Shown piece by piece: positions 17,523 through 26,184 of a DNA stretch of 64,000 nt. Each line of letters begins with the position of its first letter. Position 1 is the first letter of the stretch. The position numbers were made by a program, and so were the translations under genes. Under the pieces are notes generated by a model. The model searched no databases. It had not been told where the DNA came from and worked only from the letters and a program-made list of their open reading frames with translations. Source of the DNA: Planctomycetota bacterium (GTDB taxonomy: Bacteria > Planctomycetota > UBA1135 > GCA-002686595); NCBI GenBank assembly GCA_014238415.1, contig JABABA010000016.1, positions 1 through 64,000 on the forward strand, read 5' to 3'.

Positions 17523-18533
17523 TTAGGAGGGCTCTTGAGGGGCCAGGACCGGAAAACGATCCGCCAGAGCACCGATGCGACGGAATTTCTCCCGCCTCGA
17601 GGCGAGCAGCTCATCCACAGGAGTCTGGGCCAACTCGTCCAGATTATCGGTGATCACCCGGGCCATGGTCTGCATGGCCAACTCACGGTCCCGATGAGCG
17701 CCACCCGGCGGCTCAGGGACGGTGCCGTCCACGATTCCCAGTTCAATCAGGGTCGGGGCGGTGAGCTTGAGAGCCTCAGCCGCTTCAGGCGTGCGGGCTC
17801 CGTCCTTCCAGAGGATTGCGGCGCAGCCTTCGGGACTGATCACGGAATAGTAGGAGTACTGCATCATCAGCACACGGTCGCCGATACCAATGCCCAGGGC
17901 TCCACCCGAGCCACCCTCACCGATCACGATGGTCAGGATCGGTGTCTTGATACGGAACATCTCCAAAATGTTCTCCGCGATCGCCGCGGACTGACCCCGC
18001 TCCTCGGCACCGATTCCAGGATAGGCACCAGGGGTATTGATGAATGTCACGATGGGGAGGCCCATTTTCTCAGCCAGCCGCATCTTGCGCAGGGCCTTGC
18101 GATAGCCCTCGGGGTGGGCGCAGCCAAAGTTTGTCTCCAGGCGTTCCTTGGTGGTGCGGCCCTTACGGTGCCCCACCAACATGAAACGCCGGCCATTCAA
18201 ACTGGCCAACCCGGTCACGATGGCGGCATCATCCCCATACACCTTGTCCCCGTGCAACTCGACAAAATCATCGAAGAGCCGAGCGATGTAGTCGCTGGCC
18301 ACGGGCCGGTCCGGATGCCGCGCCACATTGACCTGATCCCATGCAGATAGGTCCGCATAGGTCTCGTGAATCGCCATGGCGATCTTCTGGCGTACGGCCA
18401 CGATTTCCTCGGAAATATCGAGATGCGTGGTCTTGGCCAGTTCCTCCAACTCGCTGAGTTGGGTTTCAAACTCCTGGATCGGCCGCTCAAAGGCCATTCC
18501 GGGGTTGGTGTCGGGTTTCTTGGGGCGGCTCAC
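17523..18533 (-). CDS. accA: acetyl-CoA carboxylase carboxyltransferase subunit alpha
   Basis: AccA, with AccD, transfers the carboxyl group from biotin to acetyl-CoA to make malonyl-CoA for fatty-acid synthesis. The 336-residue protein has the N-terminal LEELAKTTHLDISEEI region, LVGHRKGRTTKERLETNFG, PIVTFINTPGAYPGIGAEERGQ and IGEGGSGGALGIGIGDRV. The start is GTG at 18533, preceded at 7 nt by AGGAGA; an internal ATG lies 12 codons in. No accD is in the window. Confidence 0.94.
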   Translation of the reverse strand: MSRPKKPDTNPGMAFERPIQEFETQLSELEELAKTTHLDISEEIVAVRQKIAMAIHETYADLSAWDQVNVARHPDRPVASDYIARLFDDFVELHGDKVYGDDAAIVTGLASLNGRRFMLVGHRKGRTTKERLETNFGCAHPEGYRKALRKMRLAEKMGLPIVTFINTPGAYPGIGAEERGQSAAIAENILEMFRIKTPILTIVIGEGGSGGALGIGIGDRVLMMQYSYYSVISPEGCAAILWKDGARTPEAAEALKLTAPTLIELGIVDGTVPEPPGGAHRDRELAMQTMARVITDNLDELAQTPVDELLASRREKFRRIGALADRFPVLAPQEPS

Positions 18534-18739
18534 GGGAAGATCTCCTGCCTCCCATCCTCACTCAAGGGGCTGCCCGGGGCAAGAGGTGCTTGCAGGGAAG
18601 AATAGACGCGGCCCACAGGAAGGGGCCCAAAACCGCCCATCCTCGAAGGATGAATGGACGCAGACGAGACGCTACACTAGCCCCTCAAAACTCTGGCCCA
18701 GCCCCGCGCCCTTCCCCCCAACCCAAGCGCTCCTCCCCC

Positions 18740-21652
18740 ATGGCAACCGCCCAGCGCTCCCTAGCCCCGCCCCAGGCGTGGCGAGTGGAGGTGTTCCGCC
18801 GCCCGACGGTCGATGACCCAGAGGGCAGTCACGCCCTCGCCGCCGCCCAGGCCCTGGGTCTGGAGAGCATCACGGATCTGCGCCTTGGCCGAGGCTACCT
18901 CCTGCCGCCGGAATTTGACGAGACCCAAGTTGTCCGCACCGTACGCGAGCTGCTGGCGGACCCCGTACTCGACTCCGCACGCATCACCGCCCCCGGTGAA
19001 AGCCCCGCTCGTGAAGGACAGACTTTTGTCCTGGTGGCGCGCAAGCCGGGAGTCACAGACCCGGTCAGCCAGACCCTGGAGCGCGCCCTGCACACGGCGG
19101 GTATTGCGCCCACAGGCCAGGGAGATCTCCTGGTCACCACATTCCAGGCCTGGGAACTCGACTGCAGCCCAGATGAAGACCATCTGGCGCAACTCTCCCG
19201 GCGCGTACTGGCCAACGTGGTCATCGACCAGGTCCTGATCAATGATGAATCCCTGCACTACGGCCTGCCCCCTGCAGGGGAAGCACATGGAGTCGTGCAT
19301 GTACCTCTCTTGAACCTTGACGAGGAACAGCTTCTGGCTCTTTCCAGCGAGGGCATGCTCTCCCTGGACCTGGCAGAGATGCTCACCATCCAAGACCATT
19401 TTGCTGGTTTGGGGCGCGAGCCCACTTCCTGTGAACTGGAAACCCTGGCCCAGACCTGGAGCGAGCACTGCCAGCACAAGACCTTTCGCGGCCGAATCGA
19501 AATGGACGGTGAGGTGATCGACAACCTGCTCAAGTCCACCATCGCGAAGGCAACACACGAACTGAACAAACCCTGGTGCATCAGTGTCTTCCACGACAAC
19601 GCTGGCATCGTGGAGTTTGATTCGGTCAACGGCGAGACCTGGGACCTTTCCATGAAGGTCGAGACCCACAACCACCCCAGCGCGATCGACCCCTACGGCG
19701 GCGCTGGCACAGGAATTGGCGGGGTTGTACGCGATATTCTAGGGGTTGGCCTTGGCGCCAAACCCATCGCCAACCTGGACGCATTCTTCGTGGGGCCGCC
19801 AGATCTTCCACGCACCGAAGTACCCCGCGGCTCAATGCATCCCTCAAGGATCCTTAGAGGAGTGGTGGCCGGTGTGCGCGACTACGGCAACCGCATGGGC
19901 ATTCCCACGGTGGCGGGCGGAGTCTGGTTTCACGAGGGCTACACGGCGAACCCTCTGGTCTACGCGGGCACAGTGGGTTTGATGCCGCGCTGGGCCGCCA
20001 CCAAAGAAGTCAAGCCGGGGGATGTGATCTTGACCGTGGGCGGACGCACGGGCCGGGACGGAATTCACGGAGCCACCTTCAGCAGCGTGGAGTTGCACGA
20101 GGACAGCGAGACCATGAGCGCCGGCGCGGTACAGATCGGGGATCCGATCACCGAGAAAAAGGTGCTGGACGGTTTGCTCGCCGCCCGGGACAAGCGTCTG
20201 TTCCGGGGTCTGACCGATTGCGGCGCCGGGGGACTCTCCAGCGCTGTAGGCGAGATGGGAGCTGAATGCGGCGCAGAAGTGAACCTGGACCTGGTGCCTC
20301 TCAAGTACCCGGGACTCTCGCCGGAGGAGATCTGGATCAGCGAAGCCCAGGAGCGCATGGTGCTGGGTGTGCCTCCGGAGAACCTGGACGCCTGCATAGC
20401 AGTCTTCGATGCTGAAGGAGCCACAGCCACGGCCATTGGACACTTCACCGATACAGGACGCCTGGTCCTGCGTTATGAGGGCGTGTTGCAAGCGGACATG
20501 GACATGCACTTCTTGCACGAGGGCAATCCGCGCCAAACCCGCCAGGCCAGGTGGGACACACCGGACATTCCCGCACCCGAAGTCCCTGAACTCAATGATC
20601 CCGGCGCAACCCTGCTGGCCCTGCTGGGGCGCCCCACAGTGGCGAACAAGGAGTGGATCATTCGCCAGTACGACCACGAGGTCCAGGGTCAGAGGGTGAT
20701 CGGGCCCACCAGCGGTGTACGCAACGACGGCCCCAGCGATGGAGTCGTCCTGCATCCGCTGCCTGACTCCAAGAAGGGCGCCGCCATCGGCGTGGGTGCC
20801 AACGCCCGTTATGGCCGCCTCGATCCCCGCGCCATGGCGGAAGCCTGCATCGACGAGGCCCTGCGCAATGTGGTGGCGGCCGGAGGCGATCCAGCCCACA
20901 CCTCACTGCTGGACAACTTCTCCTGGGGCAACTGCAACAAGCCGGACCGATTGGGTTCCCTGGTGCATGCAGCCAAGGGATGCTATGCCTCGGCCATGGC
21001 CTTGGGCACGCCCTTCATCAGCGGCAAGGATTCGCTCAACAACGAGTACCGGGTGGGTTCAGAAACCATCGCGATTCCGCCCACCCTCTTGATTTCGGCC
21101 CTTTCGATCCTGCCGGATGTGTCCAAGGCAGTCAGCATGGATCTGAAAACCGCCGGTAATGTTCTCTTGCTGGTGGGCGAAACCAAAAACCACCTGGGGG
21201 GATCTGAGCTGCACGCACTTCTGGGTCTGGACGGTGGATCGGTTCCGAGACCGGACTTGAGCACTTCACCGGATCTCTTTGCGCGCCTGCATGACAGCAT
21301 GCAAGCGGGATTGGTGCGCGCCTGCCACGACCTTTCCGAAGGGGGCCTTGCGGTTGCCTTGGCTGAAAGCGCCATGGCAGGAAACTTGGGCGCCAATGTT
21401 CAATTGCCCTCCGACACGGGTCTGAAGGATTCCTCCGCACTCTTCAGTGAAAGCACCACACGCTTCCTGGTAGAACTCGCGCCGGATCATGAAGGAGCCT
21501 TCCTGGAAGCTTTAGGTTCTCACCCCGTTTGCAGACTGGGGCTGGTGCAGACCGAACCCCGCTTGCAGATAGCAGGAGAGAACGGCAGCCCATTGATCGA
21601 TCTTGACCTCGGCGCGGTTCACGCCGCCTTCAATAGTTCCTTCCAGGGCTAG
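18740..21652 (+). CDS. purL: phosphoribosylformylglycinamidine synthase, PurS-like N-terminus fused to PurL
   Basis: PurL converts formylglycinamide ribotide, glutamine-derived ammonia and ATP to the amidine, step four of purine synthesis. The 970-residue protein (ATG at 18740; upstream in-frame ATGs add low-complexity sequence) carries WSEHCQHKTF near residue 238 and VETHNHPSAIDPYGGAGTG near 307, followed by two AIRS halves (GGRTGRDGIHGATFSS and GKDSLNNEY). About 200 residues precede the small-PurL core and look like two tandem PurS-like modules (about 13-90 and 92-165). It has no glutaminase domain, which is encoded by purQ next door. So the arrangement lies between the one-piece large PurL and the PurS/PurL/PurQ complex. 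Confidence 0.93.
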   Translation: MATAQRSLAPPQAWRVEVFRRPTVDDPEGSHALAAAQALGLESITDLRLGRGYLLPPEFDETQVVRTVRELLADPVLDSARITAPGESPAREGQTFVLVARKPGVTDPVSQTLERALHTAGIAPTGQGDLLVTTFQAWELDCSPDEDHLAQLSRRVLANVVIDQVLINDESLHYGLPPAGEAHGVVHVPLLNLDEEQLLALSSEGMLSLDLAEMLTIQDHFAGLGREPTSCELETLAQTWSEHCQHKTFRGRIEMDGEVIDNLLKSTIAKATHELNKPWCISVFHDNAGIVEFDSVNGETWDLSMKVETHNHPSAIDPYGGAGTGIGGVVRDILGVGLGAKPIANLDAFFVGPPDLPRTEVPRGSMHPSRILRGVVAGVRDYGNRMGIPTVAGGVWFHEGYTANPLVYAGTVGLMPRWAATKEVKPGDVILTVGGRTGRDGIHGATFSSVELHEDSETMSAGAVQIGDPITEKKVLDGLLAARDKRLFRGLTDCGAGGLSSAVGEMGAECGAEVNLDLVPLKYPGLSPEEIWISEAQERMVLGVPPENLDACIAVFDAEGATATAIGHFTDTGRLVLRYEGVLQADMDMHFLHEGNPRQTRQARWDTPDIPAPEVPELNDPGATLLALLGRPTVANKEWIIRQYDHEVQGQRVIGPTSGVRNDGPSDGVVLHPLPDSKKGAAIGVGANARYGRLDPRAMAEACIDEALRNVVAAGGDPAHTSLLDNFSWGNCNKPDRLGSLVHAAKGCYASAMALGTPFISGKDSLNNEYRVGSETIAIPPTLLISALSILPDVSKAVSMDLKTAGNVLLLVGETKNHLGGSELHALLGLDGGSVPRPDLSTSPDLFARLHDSMQAGLVRACHDLSEGGLAVALAESAMAGNLGANVQLPSDTGLKDSSALFSESTTRFLVELAPDHEGAFLEALGSHPVCRLGLVQTEPRLQIAGENGSPLIDLDLGAVHAAFNSSFQG

Positions 21653-21669
21653 CCTCTCCACCACGACCC

Positions 21670-22440
21670 ATGCAAACCACCCAAGCCCTTGTGTTGCGCA
21701 CCAGCGGAACCAATTGCGAACTGGAAACCGCCCGTGCCCTGGAACGGGGCGGGGCCCGAGTCGATGTGCTCTCCCACCGCCGCCTGCAGGACGATCTGCC
21801 GAGTCTCGTCAAGTACAAGATCATGGTCTTCGCCGGCGGCTTCAGCCACGGAGATGATCTTGCCGCAGGCCGGGTCTGGGGCAGCGATCTGCGCGCCATG
21901 CGCAAAGAACTGGACGCCTTCGTGGCAGACGGGGGTCTGATCCTGGGGGTCTGCAATGGATTCCAGGTGCTGGTGGAGTCCGGCCTGTTCCAACCTGAAC
22001 GGGCCCCCGAAGAGCGCACCCTGGCCCTCTACTCCAACGCCTCCAACCACTACGAGTGCCGCTGGGTGGATCTGGCGGTGGAAGCCAGCGTCTGCCCCTG
22101 GCTCTCTGCCGGCTGGAAGTTCCCCGTGCCCGTAGCCCACGCGGAAGGCCGCTTCACCTGCACGGACGAAACGACCCTGCATGAACTCAAGGCCGCCGGC
22201 CAGATCGTGCTGACCTACCAAGGCCAGAGCGATCCTGTCACCTACCCCGAGAACCCCAATGGCTCTGCAGGGGATGTGGCCGGCATCTGTGATCCCAGCG
22301 GCCGCGTGGTGGGCCTGATGCCCCACCCCGAGCGCAACCTCGAGGTCTTCAACCGCCCGGACTGGACCCGCTTGGAGGGACGCAGCGAGGGTGAGGGCCT
22401 GCGCTTCTACTCGGACCTGGTGGCGGCAGCGACGCCCTGA
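21670..22440 (+). CDS. purQ: phosphoribosylformylglycinamidine synthase glutaminase subunit PurQ
   Basis: PurQ is the class I glutamine amidotransferase that feeds ammonia to PurL. The 256-residue protein has the nucleophile in GVCNGFQ (Cys95) and the catalytic His-Glu in MPHPE (His219, Glu221); FAGGFSHGDDLAAG (54-67) is the usual PurQ oxyanion-region sequence. It follows purL by 17 nt. It is slightly longer than the typical 220-230 residues because of the region around residues 110-200, as in other long PurQ proteins. Confidence 0.95.
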   Translation: MQTTQALVLRTSGTNCELETARALERGGARVDVLSHRRLQDDLPSLVKYKIMVFAGGFSHGDDLAAGRVWGSDLRAMRKELDAFVADGGLILGVCNGFQVLVESGLFQPERAPEERTLALYSNASNHYECRWVDLAVEASVCPWLSAGWKFPVPVAHAEGRFTCTDETTLHELKAAGQIVLTYQGQSDPVTYPENPNGSAGDVAGICDPSGRVVGLMPHPERNLEVFNRPDWTRLEGRSEGEGLRFYSDLVAAATP

Positions 22441-22603
22441 GCGCCTGCCAGAAGCCCAGCTGAACTGTGCCAGGCCCTGCGCTCCTCCCTCAGCAATGGT
22501 TGCCTCGCCCCTGGGTTTTGCCCAATTCCCTTTGATTTCCCGCTGCACGATTCTGGAATCAGCCTTTTGGGATCGCTAGTTTCGCTCCTTAGAGGCAACA
22601 CCT

Positions 22604-23002
22604 ATGAAACGCACAACAACCCTTATGGCCCTTGCGGCACCTCTCCTTGGTGCCTTCCTATTGAACAGCTGCGCCCTGATGGCGGTATCCGGAGCAGCGG
22701 TCCTGATCACAGAAGAGTTCCGGGACAATGCCGTCAGCACGGTGGTACCGCTGGAACCCGCAATCGCCTGGACTGGAGTCCTCGCAAGTCTGTCCGGTCA
22801 GACCAACGAACTGATCCACCGGGACGATGCCCACCATAGCGCCAGGGCCGAGATCGACGGGGGCGAGGTCATCGTCCATGTGGAACAATTTGATCAGGGC
22901 CAGACCCGCATTTTGGTTGAAGCCAAGAAATACCTGATTCACAGCCAAGAGCTCTCTCTTCTCACCCTTGACCGCATCGAACAAGACCTGATGGGCCGCT
23001 GA
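22604..23002 (+). CDS. small lipoprotein, DUF3568-like
   Basis: The 132-residue protein has a lipoprotein signal (positive N-terminus, hydrophobic core, lipobox LNSC with Cys23). After ALMAVSGAAVLITEEFRDN comes a domain of about 90 residues with alternating beta strands. It resembles its neighbour at 23019 in the sequence after the lipid cysteine (GAA/GIY-x-T-x-EF/EY-R-x-N), so the two are tandem paralogues. The pattern is like small DUF3568 lipoproteins; the function is unknown. Confidence 0.7.
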   Translation: MKRTTTLMALAAPLLGAFLLNSCALMAVSGAAVLITEEFRDNAVSTVVPLEPAIAWTGVLASLSGQTNELIHRDDAHHSARAEIDGGEVIVHVEQFDQGQTRILVEAKKYLIHSQELSLLTLDRIEQDLMGR

Positions 23003-23018
23003 GCGACTGGAGCACTGA

Positions 23019-23465
23019 ATGCAACCGACCCAACCCTCCCATCGACTCTCGACCATTCTGAGCCCGATCCTGGGCGTGACTCTACTGGCGAGTTCCTGGA
23101 CGCTGAGTTCCTGCGCCGCCCCCCTGGCCTTCGTTGGAGTGACCGGAGCCGCGGGGATCTATGCCACCCAGGAGTACCGCACCAACTCCACTGCCATGTG
23201 GCTCGATCATCCGGCCGAGGAAGTCTACAACGAAGCCCTGCTGCTGCTTGAGGACATGGCACCCCTTCCGGTGAACCACGACCCTCAGACGCAAACTGCG
23301 GAAGCATCTTTCTCCAAGGAAGAGTACTCCTTCAGAGTGGAATCCCGCGGCTCCAACCGCTGCCGGATCTCTGTGGGTGTGCAACGCTTCGGGCTTTGGA
23401 ATCGCGGCCTGGCCGATGCTTTCCTAGCGCGTCTAAGCGACCGGCTCCAAATGAGCCAATCCTGA
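23019..23465 (+). CDS. small lipoprotein, paralogue of its neighbour
   Basis: The 148-residue protein has a lipobox LSSC (Cys32) after a long N-terminal segment. The following region, GVTGAAGIYATQEYRTNST, parallels the neighbour's, and the middle has a DUF3568-like pattern (strand with AEEVYNEALLLLEDM, then F-R-V-E, then CRISVGVQRFG). It starts 16 nt after the first lipoprotein gene and probably shares its transcript. Role unknown; an outer-membrane or periplasmic location is inferred. Confidence 0.68.
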   Translation: MQPTQPSHRLSTILSPILGVTLLASSWTLSSCAAPLAFVGVTGAAGIYATQEYRTNSTAMWLDHPAEEVYNEALLLLEDMAPLPVNHDPQTQTAEASFSKEEYSFRVESRGSNRCRISVGVQRFGLWNRGLADAFLARLSDRLQMSQS

Positions 23466-23530
23466 TAGCAGTCCGTCTCTGACGCGAAGTCCATTCGCCC
23501 ACGACTGGCGCAGACTGTCTTACACGCGAT

Positions 23531-23992
23531 TCAGTTCTGCCGGGCGAGCTTGCGGTGACAGGTGCGGCAGAGCCCAGAAAGGCGCAGAACATGGCCGTGC
23601 ACCTTGAAGCCGTGCTTGGCGGCGTTTTCAAGTTGCAGGTTTTCGATGCGCTCGTCGTAAAACTCTTCGATGTGCTCACATGCTTCACACACCATATGGT
23701 CGTGATGTTGGTGCCCCATCACATGTTCGTAGACCTTCTCTCCCATGCCCGTGTTGAAAGACTCAATGAAGCCGCCGCGTTCAAGCAGATCCAGGGTGCG
23801 GTAGACCGTAGCCCGTGATACTGCATGCCCCTCGTCTTCAATATCTCGTAACCAACCAAAGAGAGTTTCAGCTGAAAAGTGGTCGTGGGTACCAAAGATG
23901 CACTCAAATATCCGTACGCGCTGGTTTGTCAGACGCTGGCCCTCCTGGGCTAGATGTTCTTGAAACCGGCGCTGAATGGTAGAGTGCCTCAT
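23531..23992 (-). CDS. Fur-family metal-responsive transcriptional regulator
   Basis: The 153-residue protein has the Fur winged helix (RLTNQRVRIFECIFGTHDHFSAETLF, ATVYRTLDLL), then the metal-binding HQHHDHMVCEACEHIEEF and a second cysteine pair CRTC near the C-terminus. The two Cys-x2-Cys pairs fit the structural zinc site. It could be a Fur, Zur or PerR subtype; the sequence alone does not decide. Its ATG overlaps the purD stop by 4 nt, so its translation is probably tied to purD. Confidence 0.87.
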   Translation of the reverse strand: MRHSTIQRRFQEHLAQEGQRLTNQRVRIFECIFGTHDHFSAETLFGWLRDIEDEGHAVSRATVYRTLDLLERGGFIESFNTGMGEKVYEHVMGHQHHDHMVCEACEHIEEFYDERIENLQLENAAKHGFKVHGHVLRLSGLCRTCHRKLARQN

Positions 23993-25359
23993 ACACTGGG
24001 CCAGGCAGTCGACTCTTGAACTGTTCCGTGGGTCTCGGGCTGAACTTCGTCGGGGTCCTCGTCGAGGGCGTATTCCTCGCTGGACTTGCCCTGGTGACGA
24101 ATGCCTATGTCCCGGCGGCAGAATTTGCCCTCCCAGGCGATCAGGTCATAGGCGGCATAGGCTCTCTCGCGGGCCTGCTCCAAATCGTCCCCCATGGCGG
24201 TCACGCAAAGTACGCGTCCTCCGTTGGTGACAATTTCGCCGCCCTCCAGTCGAGTACCGGCCTGGAAGATCTCAACCCCTTCGAGCGCGGCAGCCTCTTG
24301 CAAACCACTGATGGGCGCGCCCTTTGCATAACTGCCGGGATAACCGTCAGCCGCGGCCACCACACCAACAACACAACGGGGATCCCACTCGGGAGGCTCG
24401 ATCTTGTCCAGATTCCCCTCGGCAGTGGCCAGGAGAATAGGCAACAGATCGCTCTTCATCCGCCGTACAAGCGCCTGGCACTCAGGATCGCCGAAGCGCA
24501 CATTGTATTCGACCACACTTGGGCCGGCGTCAGTAAGCATCAAACCCACGAACAGCACCCCGCGATACTTGATCTCCTCACGAGAAAGGGCATGCACCGT
24601 GGGCACGAGTACGCGTTGCTCAATCTGGCGATGCAGACGGTTCGACACACTGGAGACGGGAGAGTAAACCCCCATGCCGCCCGTGTTTGGTCCCTGATCC
24701 CCCTCCTCCACCTGCTTGTGATCCTGCACAGTCTCCAGGATCAGAAGAGTCTCCCCATCTGTAATTGCAAAGGAACTGGCTTCTTCTCCCTTGAGGAATT
24801 CCTCGATCAAGATGCGCTCTCCTGCGTCCCCGTGACGACGCTCTTCCATGACTGCATCAACTGCGCTATGAGCTTCTTCCAAGGTGTCACACACATAGAC
24901 ACCTTTACCCGCAGCCAAACCGTCGGCCTTGACCACCATGGGCCACTCGGTCAAGGACTCCAGATAGCCCTTGGCGCGGCCAGAGTGATCGAAACGCTTG
25001 GCACCAGCCGTGGGAATGCGATAGCGCTCAAGCAGATCCTTGGCTTCGATTTTGGAGCGCTCCAGATTGGCACCCCCTGCGCCCGGACCAAAGACCAGGA
25101 TTCCCGCTTCGCGAAGTTGATCCGCGAGGCCATCGCAAAGGGGATCTTCGGGGCCCACCACCACCAGGTCAACCTCTTCGCTCTGGGCCAGTTGAACGAG
25201 AGCGGGAAGGTCCGTTGCGGCCACGGGCACGTTGCGCCCAACTTCTGCTGTGCCCGGGTTGCCGGGGGCGCAGAGAACCTCATCGCAGAGGGGAGACAGT
25301 GAGATTTTCCAGGCCAGGGCGTGTTCGCGCCCGCCAGAACCTACAACGAGGACCTTCAT
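23989..25359 (-). CDS. purD: phosphoribosylamine-glycine ligase PurD
   Basis: PurD joins glycine to phosphoribosylamine, step two of purine synthesis. The 456-residue protein starts MKVLVVGSGGREHALAWK, contains FGPGAGGANLERSK, MVVKADGLAAGKGVYVC, TGGMGVYSPV, YRGVLFVGLML and VEYNVRFGDPECQ, all characteristic. I start at 25359 because the family begins MKVLVVG; a longer reading to 25401 adds 14 residues. The last 30 residues, acidic and unconserved, are a tail. It overlaps the downstream fur gene. Confidence 0.94.
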   Translation of the reverse strand: MKVLVVGSGGREHALAWKISLSPLCDEVLCAPGNPGTAEVGRNVPVAATDLPALVQLAQSEEVDLVVVGPEDPLCDGLADQLREAGILVFGPGAGGANLERSKIEAKDLLERYRIPTAGAKRFDHSGRAKGYLESLTEWPMVVKADGLAAGKGVYVCDTLEEAHSAVDAVMEERRHGDAGERILIEEFLKGEEASSFAITDGETLLILETVQDHKQVEEGDQGPNTGGMGVYSPVSSVSNRLHRQIEQRVLVPTVHALSREEIKYRGVLFVGLMLTDAGPSVVEYNVRFGDPECQALVRRMKSDLLPILLATAEGNLDKIEPPEWDPRCVVGVVAAADGYPGSYAKGAPISGLQEAAALEGVEIFQAGTRLEGGEIVTNGGRVLCVTAMGDDLEQARERAYAAYDLIAWEGKFCRRDIGIRHQGKSSEEYALDEDPDEVQPETHGTVQESTAWPSV

Positions 25360-25439
25360 TTTTAGGGGGGAGAGAGGCAGGAACCCTCGCTCAGAGCACA
25401 AAAGGATAACGCTCCTTCACACCGGGCGCCAGAGTGCAT

Positions 25440-25466
25440 GGAGGGGGATCATGGAACTCCCCCTTC
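25440..25466. terminator. GC-rich hairpin between purD and tRNA-Pro
   Basis: A 9-bp stem with one G-T pair joins 25440-25448 (GGAGGGGGA) and 25458-25466, with a 9-nt loop. It lies upstream of purD on the minus strand and upstream of the tRNA-Pro gene. There is no T-run, and its role is uncertain. Confidence 0.35.
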
Positions 25467-25515
25467 CAGCCCGAACCCGCACCCGGGCCCCGTTGCTTGC
25501 TAGGCTTGGGCATCG

Positions 25516-25592
25516 CGGGGAGTACCTCAGCCTGGCAGAGGGGTGTCTTTGGGTGGCACACGCCGTGGGTTCGAATCCCATCTCCCCGACCA
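25516..25592 (+). tRNA. tRNA-Pro (anticodon UGG)
   Basis: The 77-nt sequence folds as a complete cloverleaf: acceptor CGGGGAG/CTCCCCG, D stem CCTC/GAGG, anticodon stem GTGTC/GGCAC with loop TTTGGGT (anticodon TGG), T stem GTGGG/CCCAT with loop TTCGAAT, discriminator A and an encoded CCA. The first acceptor pair C-G and the anticodon both fit proline. No other gene overlaps it. Confidence 0.93.
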
Positions 25593-25754
25593 AATCCGGC
25601 AACTGGCCCGGCGGCCACAGGGTCGTCGCAAACAAGGGGCGCCGATACTTCAAGGGCAACGGGCCGGCGCCCATCCCCAGGACCCTGACCCAAGCTCCCC
25701 CCACAAACTCCAGGCCATACTTGCGCCACCGGGGAGGTATGCTCTTTCGCGGTT

Positions 25755-25800
25755 GCGCCCGTAGCTCAGCTGGATAGAGCACCGGACTTCTAACGTCCGG
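25755..25800 (+). pseudogene. truncated tRNA-Arg-like gene (5' half only)
   Basis: The 5' acceptor strand GCGCCCG, TA, D arm GCTC...GAGC and anticodon stem CCGGA are as in the intact tRNA-Arg at 26185. After CTTCTAA there are two extra bases (CG) before TCCGG; then the sequence leaves the tRNA pattern and there is no T arm or 3' acceptor strand. A TATGCT box lies 12 nt upstream (25738-25743). It cannot fold to a functional tRNA as it stands. Alternatively it is one half of an integration-site duplication. Confidence 0.7.
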
Positions 25801-25805
25801 CGGCT

Positions 25806-25818
25806 CAACCGAGAGGCT
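25806..25818 (+). repeat. 13-bp direct repeat, left copy
   Basis: CAACCGAGAGGCT here recurs exactly at 26432-26444. The two copies bracket the intact tRNA-Arg and the second broken copy. A 13-bp match by chance in this 650-bp stretch is unlikely but possible. Confidence 0.6.
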
Positions 25819-25889
25819 CCCGAAAGGCGTGCGAACGCGCCGCGCATCCGCCTGCTGGGACATGCCTTAGCGCCCGAAAGGCGTCCGAA
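25819..25889 (+). repeat. imperfect 17-bp direct repeat pair
   Basis: CCCGAAAGGCGTGCGAA (25819-25835) recurs with one change at 25873-25889 (T-C in place of T-G). The pair sits just behind the truncated tRNA copy and directly follows the 13-bp repeat. Confidence 0.5.
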
Positions 25890-25960
25890 AGACTCGCGGA
25901 CTCCACCCCGCCAAGCCTACAGCCTTGGCGGGAACCCCTCCATGTCGAGCCCACGGGCTC

Positions 25961-26148
25961 CTACGCCACCTCGGACTCCTCCGCATCCACCGCGCGCGCC
26001 TTCTCCAGCAGGAACGCCGTCACGGTCTCGACGGTCGCGCGGAGGGATTACATACCAGGCGCTGCCAGCCCTCGGTGACCGTCTTGTGGCGGTGGTTGAG
26101 CAGCATCCCGAGCGCAGGAATCGCGCCGTCAAGGAGCGCGGAGTAGAG
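25961..26148 (-). pseudogene. possible frameshifted coding remnant
   Basis: On the minus strand from 26148, one frame reads LYSALLDGAIPALGMLLN and continues to TEGWQRLV near 26050. Another frame then reads ATVETVTAFLLEKARAV and stops at TAG (25961-25963). Together they look like one C-terminal protein end broken by a frameshift. I do not recognise the family. The region between 25801 and 26184 holds no intact gene. It could also be chance open frame in GC-rich DNA. Confidence 0.3.
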
Positions 26149-26184
26149 CCCCCCCCGAACACCGGGTAGCCTAGGGTCCCGCAT

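Noticed and set aside
18590-18740. Promoter-like elements before purL
   Set aside because: TACACT near 18673 has no -35 at a proper distance; the match is too weak to annotate.
25755-25800. A suppressor tRNA reading UAG, if the extra pair gives the loop TTCTAAC
   Set aside because: Moving the loop by one base would give anticodon CTA, but the T arm and 3' acceptor strand are absent, so it cannot be a tRNA.
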